Counted from the first letter of the stretch, positions 43,401 to 52,392 are shown. The stretch: 64,000 nucleotides of DNA from Rhodanobacter sp. C05 (GCF_002001165.1 NZ_MUNQ01000005.1:434001-498000); one strand, 5' to 3'. Numbers and translations are program-made. Notes: a model not told the origin generated them from the sequence alone.

Positions 43401-43606
43401 CGTTCCAGCGGTGCCAGCACGGTATTGGCCATGGTCTGCGCACTGGCGCCCGGCTGGTTGGCCACCACGTAGACGCCGGGAAAATCCAGCGACGGCAATG
43501 CCGCCACACCCAGCAGTAGATAGGCGCAGATGCCAGCCAGAGTCAGGCCCAGCGCGAGCAGCGAAGTACCTGCCGGGCGGCGGATCAAGGGTGCAAAGAT
43601 ATTCAT
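40451..43606 (-). CDS. RND (HAE1/MdtB-MdtC-like) multidrug efflux pump, copy 2
   Basis: The 1051-residue pump is the paralogue upstream of copy 1. It has the same opening (MNIFAPLIRRPAGTSLLALG), the proton-relay GFVVDDAIVVIENIVRHMEQG, and the KKNAILMVDFALVAER segment. It differs most in the porter loops, for example GNATEGAASVSVRFNFSRTADSAARDV and SQFLGGGGSGDQGGQYEFQL, which suggests different substrate pockets. ATG 43606 has GGAAG four bases upstream. The promoter-side DNA shares a block (CCGGCGTATGTGCCTGAAGTCCA) with the region before copy 1. It should be transcribed first, with copy 1 behind it after a 231-base gap. Confidence 0.92.
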   Translation of the reverse strand: MNIFAPLIRRPAGTSLLALGLTLAGICAYLLLGVAALPSLDFPGVYVVANQPGASAQTMANTVLAPLERHLGQIPGIDDMYGNATEGAASVSVRFNFSRTADSAARDVQAAINAAAADLPSGMPSPPQYFKFDTSQIPIVFITLTSSGLPQDKLYDLADTLLKPAVAQIDGVAQVQVFGGTPHAVRIELDNNALAAKGLTSNDVANALRAANVTSPQGALSDGHTQMTVTASDGLQEPAEFARLLISVKNGIPVRLSDVAKVYSGEQDEYQAAWFNDQHTVGLQITKRPEANAVGTVEAIRARLPQLRASLPSNITLTPVFDLTQTTKSALHEVKVALLISIAMVVLVMLVFLRRLRPTMIATLSVPLSLAGAFVVMWALGYTLNTLSLVALVLCIGFVVDDAIVVIENIVRHMEQGMSPMQASLTGVGEIGFTVISITLSLVAVFAPLLFGNNMLIMLLREFSVTLTAAVVISALVSLTLTPALCAYLLKHEPANRPPPGRLERAVERFDHGMLRIYERGLDWAMRHRRIMRWQPLILLIVTVLLGIAVVKTAGGTFMPDEDTGQLQVEISADANISPAQLTERTQAVMKTMLADPAVLDQLTMLGGNDSGGAVGNTAQMFVDLKPRGKGPGERPENIKKVIERLSKQYDKLPDVKVSVSASQFLGGGGSGDQGGQYEFQLVDSNGGDLQPSALQMVRKMRTIKEFRDVSSNFDQVGKQQLLKVDRAAASRLQVSMGDVDTALYNSFGQRQVSTIYSDINQYFVVLTSGTAESVSPEGLLNLRVRNDKGLMIPLSALAHIEPNNSPLRIRHHNQMEAATITYNLAKDVPQDRGIKLVDQAAYAAGLPAGIRVDYTGQNQRLQQAQSNGMVLLIGSIIAMYIVLGILYESLGHPLTILSTLPAAGAGAFLAMLVTQTQLSLMAIIAILMLIGIVKKNAILMVDFALVAERTRGLSAPEAIREAALVRFRPITMTTLVAMGAALPLAIGFGIGSEMRQPLGIAIVGGLLVSQLLTLLSTPAIYLWNHDRKIRKAGRRERRAEKRRLKALPAT

Positions 43607-43751
43607 GGCGCTTCCATGGCCCGCATGCATGGCGGCGAGATGTGGCAGACGGGCAGCCGTGCCGGAGGCAGCACACCGACCACAGCGGGGAATGGTATCT
43701 CGATCATGCCGGCTTTATGCCTGCAGTCGCGTCCCGGCGTATGTGCCTGAA

Positions 43752-43784
43752 GTCCACACCATGTCGGAAGACATGGGTGTGGAC
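43752..43784. promoter_or_regulatory. Long imperfect palindrome upstream of the RND pair
   Basis: GTCCACACC-ATGT and ACAT-GGGTGTGGAC form a 13-base-pair stem with one bulge around CGGAAG. It overlaps one edge of the leader block shared with the other RND copy. Operator or structured leader cannot be decided by eye. Confidence 0.45.
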
Positions 43785-43809
43785 TTTCCCATACTTGCCC
43801 CCTGACCAT

Positions 43810-43833
43810 GCCGCCGGCTTCCCTGCCGGCGGC
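43810..43833 (-). terminator. Hairpin after btuB
   Basis: GCCGCCGGC, a six-base loop and GCCGGCGGC lie 13 bases beyond the btuB stop. There is no long T-run, so termination strength is uncertain. Confidence 0.55.
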
Positions 43834-43845
43834 TTGCGCATCAAC

Positions 43846-45783
43846 TCAGTGCGCTGCCGGGCTGTAACGCAAGGTCAGATACCAGGTACGGCCGGGCTGG
43901 TTGTAGTAGTACACGGTCTCATACTCTTTATCGAACGCATTGGCGAGCTTGGCCTCGACCTGCCAGTCAGCCGTGAACTGCCAGCTGGCACGCAGCGCCA
44001 GCGTGCTGTAGCCGCCGAGGCGGTTCACGTTGGCGGCATCGTCGTAGCTCTTGCCGGCGACGTACCAGGTGGTGCCGACACCGAACGCGCCGAAGCGGCG
44101 GTCGATGTCGATGCGCGCGGTGCGCTCCGGGCGGCGCGGCAACAGATTGCCGCTGTTGGCATCGGCAGCGCCGCCGTCGTCCTTCGGCTGCTGCAGGGTC
44201 AGATAGCCCTGTACCTGCCAGCCATCCAGGTTCGCGCCAAGCTGGCCTTCCACGCCGCGGATGCGCGCCTTGCTGACATTGAACGGCACGTAGTTCTGGC
44301 TGGGATCGAGCAGGATCAGGTCGTCGATGTCGGTCTGGTAGGCATTCACCGCCCAGTTCCAGATGCCGAGCTTCTGGCTCAGGCCCAGCTCGCCACTGCG
44401 CGACTTCTCCGGCTTGAGATCCGGATTGGCCGACGGGATGCCGAAGTACGGCGGGTAGTACAGGTCGTTGAAGGTCGGCGCATGGAACGCCGTGCCATAG
44501 CTGGCCATCAGGCGCAGGTCATGATCGAAGCTGTAGCCCCAGGCCAGCGCGCCGGTATCGTGGCCACCGTACTGCGAGTTGTCGTCATGCCGCACGGACG
44601 CCTGCAGCTCGTTGCGGCCGAACGTGCCCTGGTACTGCACATAGGTGCCGGTATCGTTGCGGTTGTCGGCCAGGTAGCCGGTGCTGCTGTCGAGGTGCTC
44701 CTGCTGGTAGTCCACGCCGACCGTCAGCAGCTGGTTCGAGGCGAGCGCAATGTCGTTCTGCCACGAGTACTGGTTGCGCCGCGAGTTGTAAAAGCCGGTC
44801 TGCGCGAACGGGTAATAGGTGCCGTAATAGGTGCCCTGGTAATACGTGGTGGCGAGGTCCTTGCTCTGCCCGGCATTCAACGTGATCTTCCAGATATCCA
44901 GCGGCGAGAAGCTCAACCGCACGCCGGCCACGCGCTGCTCGTTGACGGCGTCGTTGCCACCGTACGGGCTGCCGGCATATTCCACATCGTTCTTGCTGCG
45001 CAGCCAGGTGAAGGCCAGCTCGGTGCCGTTATCCCAACGATAGCCGGCATTCGCCGAACCGTTCCAGTTGCGGTACGCGTCATCGCGCAGATCGTCGACA
45101 AAGCAGCCGGCGCCGTTGCCGCCATTGGCCTCGGCCGCCCCGAACTTGCAGCCGGGAAAGCCGCTGGTGTACTCGCCACCCAGGCTGACGTTGTACCAGG
45201 CGTGCTGGTCACCACCGGACAGGCCCGCCTCGCTGCCGAACAGGCCGTTGCTGCCGGCGGTCATGCTCAGCGACGGCGTGATCCCGCCGTCAGCCTGACC
45301 GTGCCGGGTGAAGATCTGGATCACGCCGCCGATCGCGTCGGCGCCGTACAGGCTCGAACGCGGGCCGCGCACGATCTCGATGCGCTCGATCTGCTCCACC
45401 GGGATCTGCTCCAGCGAAGCGAGTCCCGCCGTCACCGAACCGATCCGCACGCCGTCGATCAGCACCAGCGTATGGGTGGAATTGGTGCCACGCAGGAACA
45501 ACGAACTCTGCTGGCCGAGGCCGCCGCTCTGGGTGAAGTTCACGCCCGGCAGGCCGGTCAGCAGGTCGATCACCGACACCGGCTGCAGCCGCTCGATGTC
45601 GGCGCGGGTGATCACGGTGACCGACGACAGCGCATCGTCCACGGTGATCGCGGTGCGCGTGGCGGTGACGATCACCGGATCCAGTGCGGTCGCATTGTTC
45701 TGGGCGGTCGTGTCGTTCTGATCTGCCGCATGGGCAGCCATCATGCAGCTCAGGAGTGCCGTTGCCAGCAAGGTCTTGTTCAA
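43846..45783 (-). CDS. btuB: BtuB-type TonB-dependent vitamin B12 receptor
   Basis: The 645-residue outer-membrane cobalamin receptor has a signal peptide (NKTLLATALLSCMMAAHAA) and a TonB box-like TALDPVIVTATR. The plug domain contains VTVITRADIERLQPVSVIDLLTGLPGV and RGPRSSLYGADAIGGVIQI. A 22-strand barrel ends in TWYLTLRYSPAAH. The start is TTG 45783, seven bases from GAGG. Upstream in-frame ATGs would place the riboswitch inside the coding region and hide the signal peptide. The gene is directly downstream of a cobalamin riboswitch (45925-46125), so it should be repressed when adenosylcobalamin is plentiful. This is the strongest functional call among the window's TonB receptors. Confidence 0.93.
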   Translation of the reverse strand: MNKTLLATALLSCMMAAHAADQNDTTAQNNATALDPVIVTATRTAITVDDALSSVTVITRADIERLQPVSVIDLLTGLPGVNFTQSGGLGQQSSLFLRGTNSTHTLVLIDGVRIGSVTAGLASLEQIPVEQIERIEIVRGPRSSLYGADAIGGVIQIFTRHGQADGGITPSLSMTAGSNGLFGSEAGLSGGDQHAWYNVSLGGEYTSGFPGCKFGAAEANGGNGAGCFVDDLRDDAYRNWNGSANAGYRWDNGTELAFTWLRSKNDVEYAGSPYGGNDAVNEQRVAGVRLSFSPLDIWKITLNAGQSKDLATTYYQGTYYGTYYPFAQTGFYNSRRNQYSWQNDIALASNQLLTVGVDYQQEHLDSSTGYLADNRNDTGTYVQYQGTFGRNELQASVRHDDNSQYGGHDTGALAWGYSFDHDLRLMASYGTAFHAPTFNDLYYPPYFGIPSANPDLKPEKSRSGELGLSQKLGIWNWAVNAYQTDIDDLILLDPSQNYVPFNVSKARIRGVEGQLGANLDGWQVQGYLTLQQPKDDGGAADANSGNLLPRRPERTARIDIDRRFGAFGVGTTWYVAGKSYDDAANVNRLGGYSTLALRASWQFTADWQVEAKLANAFDKEYETVYYYNQPGRTWYLTLRYSPAAH

Positions 45784-45924
45784 GGTCGTTCCTCGGCCGC
45801 ACACCCGCGCACGGCTCATGGGTTCAATGAGCTGGCAGCAGACGCAGGGAAAGACAGAACGACGGGCAGGCAGGGTCGCCACACGCGTGGTTCGGCCTCG
45901 CCCACCGCGAGCCACCAGGAATCG

Positions 45925-46125
45925 TTCGGGCCGGTCTCCGGGCTTGCGAGCGACAGGCGGTGATCCGCATGTCCCGGACGGCGCCTTCCCGTGCTCAAGC
46001 ACAGTGGCATTCGCCGTTCGTGAATCTCGCTTACCGTTGCGGGGGCAGCGCCGGCCTTGCAGTGTTGTCGAACACCACGCACCGGCTTCCCGTTTCATCC
46101 CTTCAGCGCAAGACTGAAGGGACAC
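45925..46125 (-). ncRNA. Cobalamin (B12) riboswitch controlling btuB
   Basis: Read on the minus strand the region shows the conserved elements of the class I B12 riboswitch in order: AACGGGAAGCCGGTGCG near its 5' part (about 46095-46079), CTGCCCCCGCAACGGTAAGCGAG (with the B12 box-like GCCCCCGC, about 46049-46029), GCCACTG (about 46009), and the 3' part with GACATGCGGATCACCG and CGCAAGCCCGGAGACCGGCC. A flanking helix (TTCAG/CTGAA near 46100-46118) closes it. It ends about 140 bases before the btuB start. Confidence 0.92.
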
Positions 46126-46222
46126 CTGAACCGCGCCACTGTAGCGGCGAGGCGCCGTTTGGGCAATGCGGACGAAGCGGGGCGGCGCACTGCCTTGCCT
46201 GAAATCTGGCCGTTGTGCCGGT

Positions 46223-46723
46223 CTACTGACAGTCCGGGGAGGAACTTGTGCATGCGGCAGACTGCAAGGTATGCGTCACGACCACTTCGCTGTATTTCTT
46301 CGCCATTTCTGCGGGAAATGGCGCAAAGGGTGCGGCTCGTCGAATCGCGCTGCGCAGCCGTGCTTCGATCGCGGGGCCACCATGGTTCATGAGTATTTCC
46401 ACTGACTTGACGGTTCCGTCAGGAAGTATGGCGATACTGAAAAGCAGGGAGCTGTCTGGACGAAGCGCTCGCAAAGCGCCTGGATTCGGGGCACTGTCCA
46501 GAACTATCTTGTTGAGGCAACCCATCACATATCCGGCAAACGCACCGTTACGACCGGCCGAGTACAGCACTCGCCCCTTGCCTGGATGGCTCGCTTCGCT
46601 TCTGGCTTCTAGTTCCGCAGAAAGCGCGGCGATTTCGACCGAATCACGTGATGAGGCAGCGCTGATTGGCTGGCCCGCTTGAGTCGTCGCGGCAAGACTT
46701 GTTGCTAAAAGCACACCCCACAT
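46223..46723 (-). CDS. TonB C-terminal-domain protein of unknown role
   Basis: The 166-residue product has a short N-terminal hydrophobic segment (WGVLLATSLAATTQAGQ) that could be a signal peptide or anchor. The C-terminal domain, SIAILPDGTVKSVEILMNHGGPAIEARLRSAIRRAAPFAPFPAEM, is the TonB_C (energy transducer) fold. It lacks the Pro-rich linker of full TonB proteins, so it is not a typical energy transducer. ATG 46723 has AAGGAGG four bases upstream. It lies just upstream of the B12 riboswitch on the same strand. Confidence 0.7.
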   Translation of the reverse strand: MWGVLLATSLAATTQAGQPISAASSRDSVEIAALSAELEARSEASHPGKGRVLYSAGRNGAFAGYVMGCLNKIVLDSAPNPGALRALRPDSSLLFSIAILPDGTVKSVEILMNHGGPAIEARLRSAIRRAAPFAPFPAEMAKKYSEVVVTHTLQSAACTSSSPDCQ

Positions 46724-46811
46724 GATTCCTCCTTGCGCCGACTCAGCAATACCTGCGAGCCGAGTTTGCCAGAATGCTTGCCGCGCGGATCAGCCTCGCA
46801 GGATGGCCTGC

Positions 46812-47960
46812 TCAGACCGTCCCGTCTTCCACGCCGCCGATCCAGCTGCGCAGTACACGAAAGTCGTCGTCCATCAGCACCAGATCCGCCTGGCAGCCGC
46901 CGGCAATCCTGCCGTGCGTGGCGCCGAGGCCGAGGAAATCGGCCGGATAGGTGCTGGCCATGCGCACCGCCTCATCCAGCGGCAGGCCGAGCAGTTGCAC
47001 CGCATTGCGCACCGCGCCGGCCATGTCCAGCGCGGAGCCGGCCAGCACGCCTTGCGCGGTCTGGCAGATGCCGTCCTTCGCGATGATGGTTTCGCCGTTG
47101 AGCACGAACTCCGGATGATCCGCGCCCACCGGCGGCATCGCGTCGGTGACCAGCAGCATCTTGCCGCGTGCTTTCGCGGCGATCGCTACGCGCAAGCTGG
47201 CCGGATGCACGTGATGACCGTCGACGATCAATCCGCACCAGCTGTTGGCATCCTCCAGCGCCGCGCCGACCACACCCGGTTCGCGGCTGCCAAACGGCGT
47301 CATCGCGTTGAACAGGTGGGTGAAGCCACGTACGCCGCCGGCGAGCGCAGCGTGCATGGTTGCGTAGTCGGCCGCGGTATGGCCGGCACAGACGATCACC
47401 CCGGCGGCGGCCAACGCACCGATGCTGTCCAGCGGCACCCGCTCGGGCGCCAGCGTGAGCAGGCGTACGCCGCGATGCGGCGCACACAGCAGCGCCAGCT
47501 CCTCGCTGCCTGGCGTGTGGAAAAACTTCGGGTCGTGCACGCCCTTGCGCGCCGGCGCGAGGTATGGGCCTTCCAGATGGATGCCGAGTACACCGGGTAT
47601 CCCTTCGGCCAGCGCCTGTTCCACCGCAGCGAGTGCGGCGCGCATGACGTCAACGCTGTCGCTGATCAGGGTCGGCAAGAAGCCGGTCGTGCCGTAACGC
47701 CGATGCGCTGCGCCGATGCGGCGAATCGTCTCCACCGTGGGCGCGTCGTTGAACAGCACACCGCCACCGCCATTCACCTGCGTGTCGATGAAGCCCGGCA
47801 GCAGCATCGCACCATGCAGGTCGTGCGTTGTCGCACGGCTTACGCGTGGATCGGACGGCGGCAGCAGATCGACGATGCGCTCGCCATCGAGCAAGACGGC
47901 GAGGTCGTTGCGCCAGCCGTCAGGGGTGAGTACGCGGCCATTGATGAGGGCGTGAGTCAT
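46812..47960 (-). CDS. nagA: N-acetylglucosamine-6-phosphate deacetylase
   Basis: This cytoplasmic metal enzyme removes the acetyl group from GlcNAc-6-phosphate to give glucosamine-6-phosphate. The 382-residue amidohydrolase barrel shows PGFIDTQVNGGGGVLFND near residue 55 and the metal-ligand motif IHLEGPYLAPARKGVHD near 125. Next come VCAGHTAADYATM near 190, THLFNAMTPF near 215 and the catalytic-Asp motif VTDAMPPVG near 270. The start ATG 47960 lies eight bases after the stop of nagB-II. A longer open frame to 48737 runs antisense-like through the deaminase and is not used. It is the last gene of the GntR-nagB-nagA unit. Confidence 0.95.
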   Translation of the reverse strand: MTHALINGRVLTPDGWRNDLAVLLDGERIVDLLPPSDPRVSRATTHDLHGAMLLPGFIDTQVNGGGGVLFNDAPTVETIRRIGAAHRRYGTTGFLPTLISDSVDVMRAALAAVEQALAEGIPGVLGIHLEGPYLAPARKGVHDPKFFHTPGSEELALLCAPHRGVRLLTLAPERVPLDSIGALAAAGVIVCAGHTAADYATMHAALAGGVRGFTHLFNAMTPFGSREPGVVGAALEDANSWCGLIVDGHHVHPASLRVAIAAKARGKMLLVTDAMPPVGADHPEFVLNGETIIAKDGICQTAQGVLAGSALDMAGAVRNAVQLLGLPLDEAVRMASTYPADFLGLGATHGRIAGGCQADLVLMDDDFRVLRSWIGGVEDGTV

Positions 47961-47968
47961 GGCATTGC

Positions 47969-49006
47969 TCAGACCGTTTCGGTCACCTTGTTGAGATGCG
48001 GTGGCACGTCGGGATTGAAACCACGACGCAAGGCCAGTTCGCTCGCCGCGCGATAGAAACTCTGGATGATCAGCAGCGGCGTGCACAACGCTGGCAGCCC
48101 AGCGAGCACAGGAAGCATGCCGGCACCCTGCATGCCGGGTGCGGCCACGAAAACCTGTGCGCCGCGCTGGCGGAACTCGTCGGCAATCGCCAGCGTGCTG
48201 GCCAGCGTGTCGTCGTCCTGGGCGAAACACAGCACCGGGAAATGCGGTCCTACCAGGGCCATCGGGCCATGCTTGACCTCGGCTGCACTGAACGCTTCGG
48301 CGTGCAGGCCGCAGGTTTCCTTGAACTTCAGTGCCGCCTCCAGCGCGATGCCGAAGCCAAAGCCGCGACCCACGACGAACAGGTTGTGCGCGTCGACCAG
48401 GCCATCGCTCAACGCCGACCAGTCGGCGTCCCAGCCGGCACGCAACGCATCGGGCAGGGCATGCAGCGAATCCACCAGCACACGATCGCCGTGCCAGCGC
48501 GCGCACAAATGCAGCACGGCTGCCAGCGCGGCAATGTAACTCTTGGTCGCGGCCACGCTGCGTTCGGGGCCTGCATGCAGCGGAATCACCGTATCGGCGA
48601 TCGCCGCCAGCGGCGAATCCTCGACATTCACCAGCGCCACCACGCGCGCGCCGGCCAGCTTGGCTGCCTGCGCATTGCGCACGAGATCCGGACTCTTGCC
48701 CGACTGCGAGATCGCGATGAACAGCGCGCCCTCCCATTGCTGAGGAGCCGCGTACACCGACGTGACCGATGGCGACACCGAGGCGGTGACGATGCCAAGC
48801 TGGGTCTCGAACACATATTTCGCGTACGCCGCGGCATGATCGGAACTGCCGCGCGCGCAGGTGACGATGAAGCGTGGCGGCTGCGCGCGCAGCGATTGCG
48901 CCAGCGCCGTCACCACGTTGTCGTTGGCAGCGAACTGACGCGCGACCACGTCGGCCGCCTCGTGCGCTTCGCGGTACATCAGGGTGTCGCTGGCATGTGT
49001 GTTCAA
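47969..49006 (-). CDS. nagB: Glucosamine-6-phosphate deaminase of the SIS type (NagB-II)
   Basis: This cytoplasmic enzyme converts glucosamine-6-phosphate to fructose-6-phosphate and ammonia. The 345-residue protein has two SIS sugar-isomerase domains. The first carries IVTCARGSSDHAAAYAKYVFET and FIAISQSGKSPDLVRNAQAAK, the second LFVVGRGFGFGIALEAALKFKETCGLHAEAFSAAEVKHGPMALV. This is the type found in Shewanella and xanthomonads, unrelated to hexameric NagB. I prefer the start at TTG 49006, which has GAGG five bases upstream. Earlier codons overlap the GntR gene. It sits between the GntR regulator and nagA. Confidence 0.92.
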   Translation of the reverse strand: MNTHASDTLMYREAHEAADVVARQFAANDNVVTALAQSLRAQPPRFIVTCARGSSDHAAAYAKYVFETQLGIVTASVSPSVTSVYAAPQQWEGALFIAISQSGKSPDLVRNAQAAKLAGARVVALVNVEDSPLAAIADTVIPLHAGPERSVAATKSYIAALAAVLHLCARWHGDRVLVDSLHALPDALRAGWDADWSALSDGLVDAHNLFVVGRGFGFGIALEAALKFKETCGLHAEAFSAAEVKHGPMALVGPHFPVLCFAQDDDTLASTLAIADEFRQRGAQVFVAAPGMQGAGMLPVLAGLPALCTPLLIIQSFYRAASELALRRGFNPDVPPHLNKVTETV

Positions 49007-49013
49007 GCGGGCC

Positions 49014-49766
49014 TCAATCGGTTTGCAGTTCGGCGACAAAATCGTAGATGTCACCGCGATACCAGGAACAGGTGAACTCGACCACGCGGCCGTCGTCCAG
49101 GAAGCTGCGGCGTTCGATGCTCAATCCCGCACTACCGACGGCAACATGCAGCAGGCGTGCCTGCTGCGCATTCAGCGACACTGCGCGAAGCCGCTGCAGC
49201 GCGCGCCGTGGCCGGCAATTGAGGTGTTCGAGTGCCTCGTACAGCGAGTCGTGCACCAGCAGCGGATCGGGCAGCACGCTGGCCGGCACCACGCTGCGCT
49301 CGATCGCCAGCGGCTCGTCCTGGCCGTAGCGCACGCGATGCAATCGCACCACCAGCGAGCCGGGCGACAGGTTCAGCGCCATCGATTCTTCCGGTGTCAC
49401 CTCGCCGATGCCGCGCTCGAAGAACTCCGAACGCGGCGACAGGCCGCGCTCGCGCAGGTCTTCTGTGAAGCTGGTCAGCCGCGACATCGGTTTGACGATG
49501 CGTTCGGCGATGAAGGTGCCGGCACCATGGCGTTGGGTCAGCAACCCTTCCTCGACCAGGCCGGCGATCGCCTTGCGCACAGTCACCCGCGACAGCTTCA
49601 GCGCCTGCGACAGGTCGCGTTCGCTGGGCAATGCCTGGCCCGGTTCGATGTCGCGATGCTCGACCACGTTGCGGATCGCCCGGCGCAGCCGCAGGTAGGC
49701 CAGCGGCTGATGCGTGGCCGGGTCGTGGCAGATCCGGCGGTATTCGTTGGCCAGTGCGGTTTCCAT
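49014..49766 (-). CDS. nagQ: GntR/HutC-family repressor, NagQ-like
   Basis: The 250-residue transcription factor has an N-terminal winged helix (HQPLAYLRLRRAIRNVVEHRDIEPGQALPSERDLSQALKLSRVTVRKAIAGLVEEGLL) and a C-terminal UTRA ligand domain (about residues 95-245) with FEQTRG-like contacts. UTRA GntR proteins next to nag genes sense GlcNAc-6-phosphate or glucosamine-6-phosphate. The start ATG 49766 leaves the promoter repeats at 49765-49783 overlapping its own 5' end. It is the first gene of the leftward unit and lies back-to-back with zwf, so it is a good candidate to control both directions. Confidence 0.88.
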   Translation of the reverse strand: METALANEYRRICHDPATHQPLAYLRLRRAIRNVVEHRDIEPGQALPSERDLSQALKLSRVTVRKAIAGLVEEGLLTQRHGAGTFIAERIVKPMSRLTSFTEDLRERGLSPRSEFFERGIGEVTPEESMALNLSPGSLVVRLHRVRYGQDEPLAIERSVVPASVLPDPLLVHDSLYEALEHLNCRPRRALQRLRAVSLNAQQARLLHVAVGSAGLSIERRSFLDDGRVVEFTCSWYRGDIYDFVAELQTD

Positions 49767-49783
49767 ACCAACAAAGATACCAA
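49765..49783. promoter_or_regulatory. Direct ATACCAA repeats at the start of the GntR gene
   Basis: ATACCAA-CAAAG-ATACCAA overlaps the start codon of the GntR gene. The same TTGGTAT core (reversed) recurs at 49901-49916 before zwf. The spacing of 11 to 12 bases is about one DNA turn, so these are candidate GntR contact sites. Confidence 0.5.
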
Positions 49784-49900
49784 TAGCAAACCACTAACTG
49801 CAAGCCTATTTCGCCACAGCTTCGCCAAACGGCTAGTTATAAGGATATTTCGGTAAAGCGACCCGAGTTTATGAATTCGTATGCATAGCGGTAGCTGATC

Positions 49901-49916
49901 TGGTATTTCACTGGTA
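49901..49916. promoter_or_regulatory. TGGTA repeats upstream of zwf
   Basis: TGGTATTTCACTGGTA contains two TGGTA units 11 bases apart, 75 bases before the zwf start. Their orientation mirrors the repeats at 49765-49783, suggesting one regulator that covers both promoters. Confidence 0.5.
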
Positions 49917-49991
49917 CGATCATCGACACCCCGGGCAAGACGCGCCGCCAGGCCCTCTGCCCGCCATCCGGCATCGAGTCGAGGTGACTGC

Positions 49992-51455
<1,464 letters not shown>

Positions 51456-51574
51456 CCCACGATCTTTACTGTCGCTTCACCCGGCCATGCCGACGTGTGC
51501 CGCAGACTTTGCCTCCCCTCTCCCAGCGAAGTGCGCCGGCATCCTCTGATCAGCGGGCGTACCACGATCCTTTC

Positions 51575-52288
51575 ATGACTACTCATCTGAACGTCACCAC
51601 GCACAGCTTCACCGACGGCAACGCACAGGCCGTGGCGCTGGCCGAGCGGATCGCCGAACGCCTGCGCCATGCGCTGGCCGAACGCGGCCACGCCACCGTT
51701 GCCGTCTCCGGCGGCAGTACGCCGAAGGATTTCTTTGCGCGACTGTCGCAAGAAGCGCTGGACTGGCAGCACGTGCAAGTCACCCTGGTCGATGAACGCT
51801 GGGTGCCGGACAGCGACGAGCGCTCCAATGCGCGGCTGGTGAAATCGCTGCTGTTGCAGCACCAGGCCGCAGCTGCCACGTTCGTGCCGCTCTACACCGG
51901 CGCAGCTACACCCGAGGAAGGTCTGGCCGTGGCCGCCGCACGCATCGACGCACTGCCGTCGCCGTTCGATGCCGTGGTGCTGGGCATGGGCGACGACGGC
52001 CACACCGCCTCGTTCTTCCCCGGTGGCGACCATCTCGCCGCGGCGCTGGACCTCGAAGGCCATGCCCGCGTATTGCCGATGCACGCACCGGGCGCAGGCG
52101 AACCGCGCATCACGCTCAGCCTGCCAACCCTGCTCGATACCCGCGCGCTGTACCTGCTGGTGACGGGCGAGCACAAGCGCGAACTGCTCGCCGATGTCCG
52201 GCTGGGCCTGGATACCGCAAAGGATTATCCGGTGCGCGCCGTGATGACCCAGCAGCGCGTACCGGTGGCGGTGTACTGGTGCCCGTGA
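51575..52288 (+). CDS. pgl: 6-Phosphogluconolactonase
   Basis: The 237-residue cytoplasmic hydrolase of the DevB/Pgl family opens 6-phosphogluconolactone to 6-phosphogluconate. Motifs are AVSGGSTPKDFFARLSQ near residue 45, TLVDERWVPDSDERSNARLV near 70, and GMGDDGHTASFFPGG near 135. The ATG at 51575 lacks a clear ribosome site. A reading open to 51497 adds 26 residues not expected for the family. The gene follows zwf by 119 bases and precedes edd by 104 bases, in which a long hairpin lies. Confidence 0.93.
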   Translation: MTTHLNVTTHSFTDGNAQAVALAERIAERLRHALAERGHATVAVSGGSTPKDFFARLSQEALDWQHVQVTLVDERWVPDSDERSNARLVKSLLLQHQAAAATFVPLYTGAATPEEGLAVAAARIDALPSPFDAVVLGMGDDGHTASFFPGGDHLAAALDLEGHARVLPMHAPGAGEPRITLSLPTLLDTRALYLLVTGEHKRELLADVRLGLDTAKDYPVRAVMTQQRVPVAVYWCP

Positions 52289-52306
52289 AGGCGAGAAGCG
52301 AAAGAC

Positions 52307-52368
52307 GAGGAGTGAGAAGTGAGAGAAATGCGCCGACCACTTTCGCCTTCTCTCACTTCTCACTCCTC
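52307..52368. repeat. Perfect 21-base inverted repeat between pgl and edd
   Basis: The left arm (52307-52327) is purine-rich (GAGGAGTGAGAAGTG...) and the right arm (52348-52368) is its exact complement, with a 20-base loop. It lies in the 104-base gap between pgl and edd and would form a very stable RNA hairpin, possibly tuning edd expression or protecting the upstream message. It is not followed by T residues. Confidence 0.8.
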
Positions 52369-52392
52369 TCCACTCACTTCTGGATTTGAATC

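Noticed and set aside
43846..46125. Long 759-codon reading for btuB that begins inside the riboswitch
   Set aside because: The extra 114 codons translate the conserved riboswitch and hide the signal peptide. TTG 45783 has a ribosome site and begins a proper signal sequence.
46812..48737. Longer open frame (641 codons) reaching from nagA through nagB-II
   Set aside because: The extra N-terminal part is the shifted frame of the deaminase gene. The real nagA start at 47960 has the expected deacetylase N-terminus.
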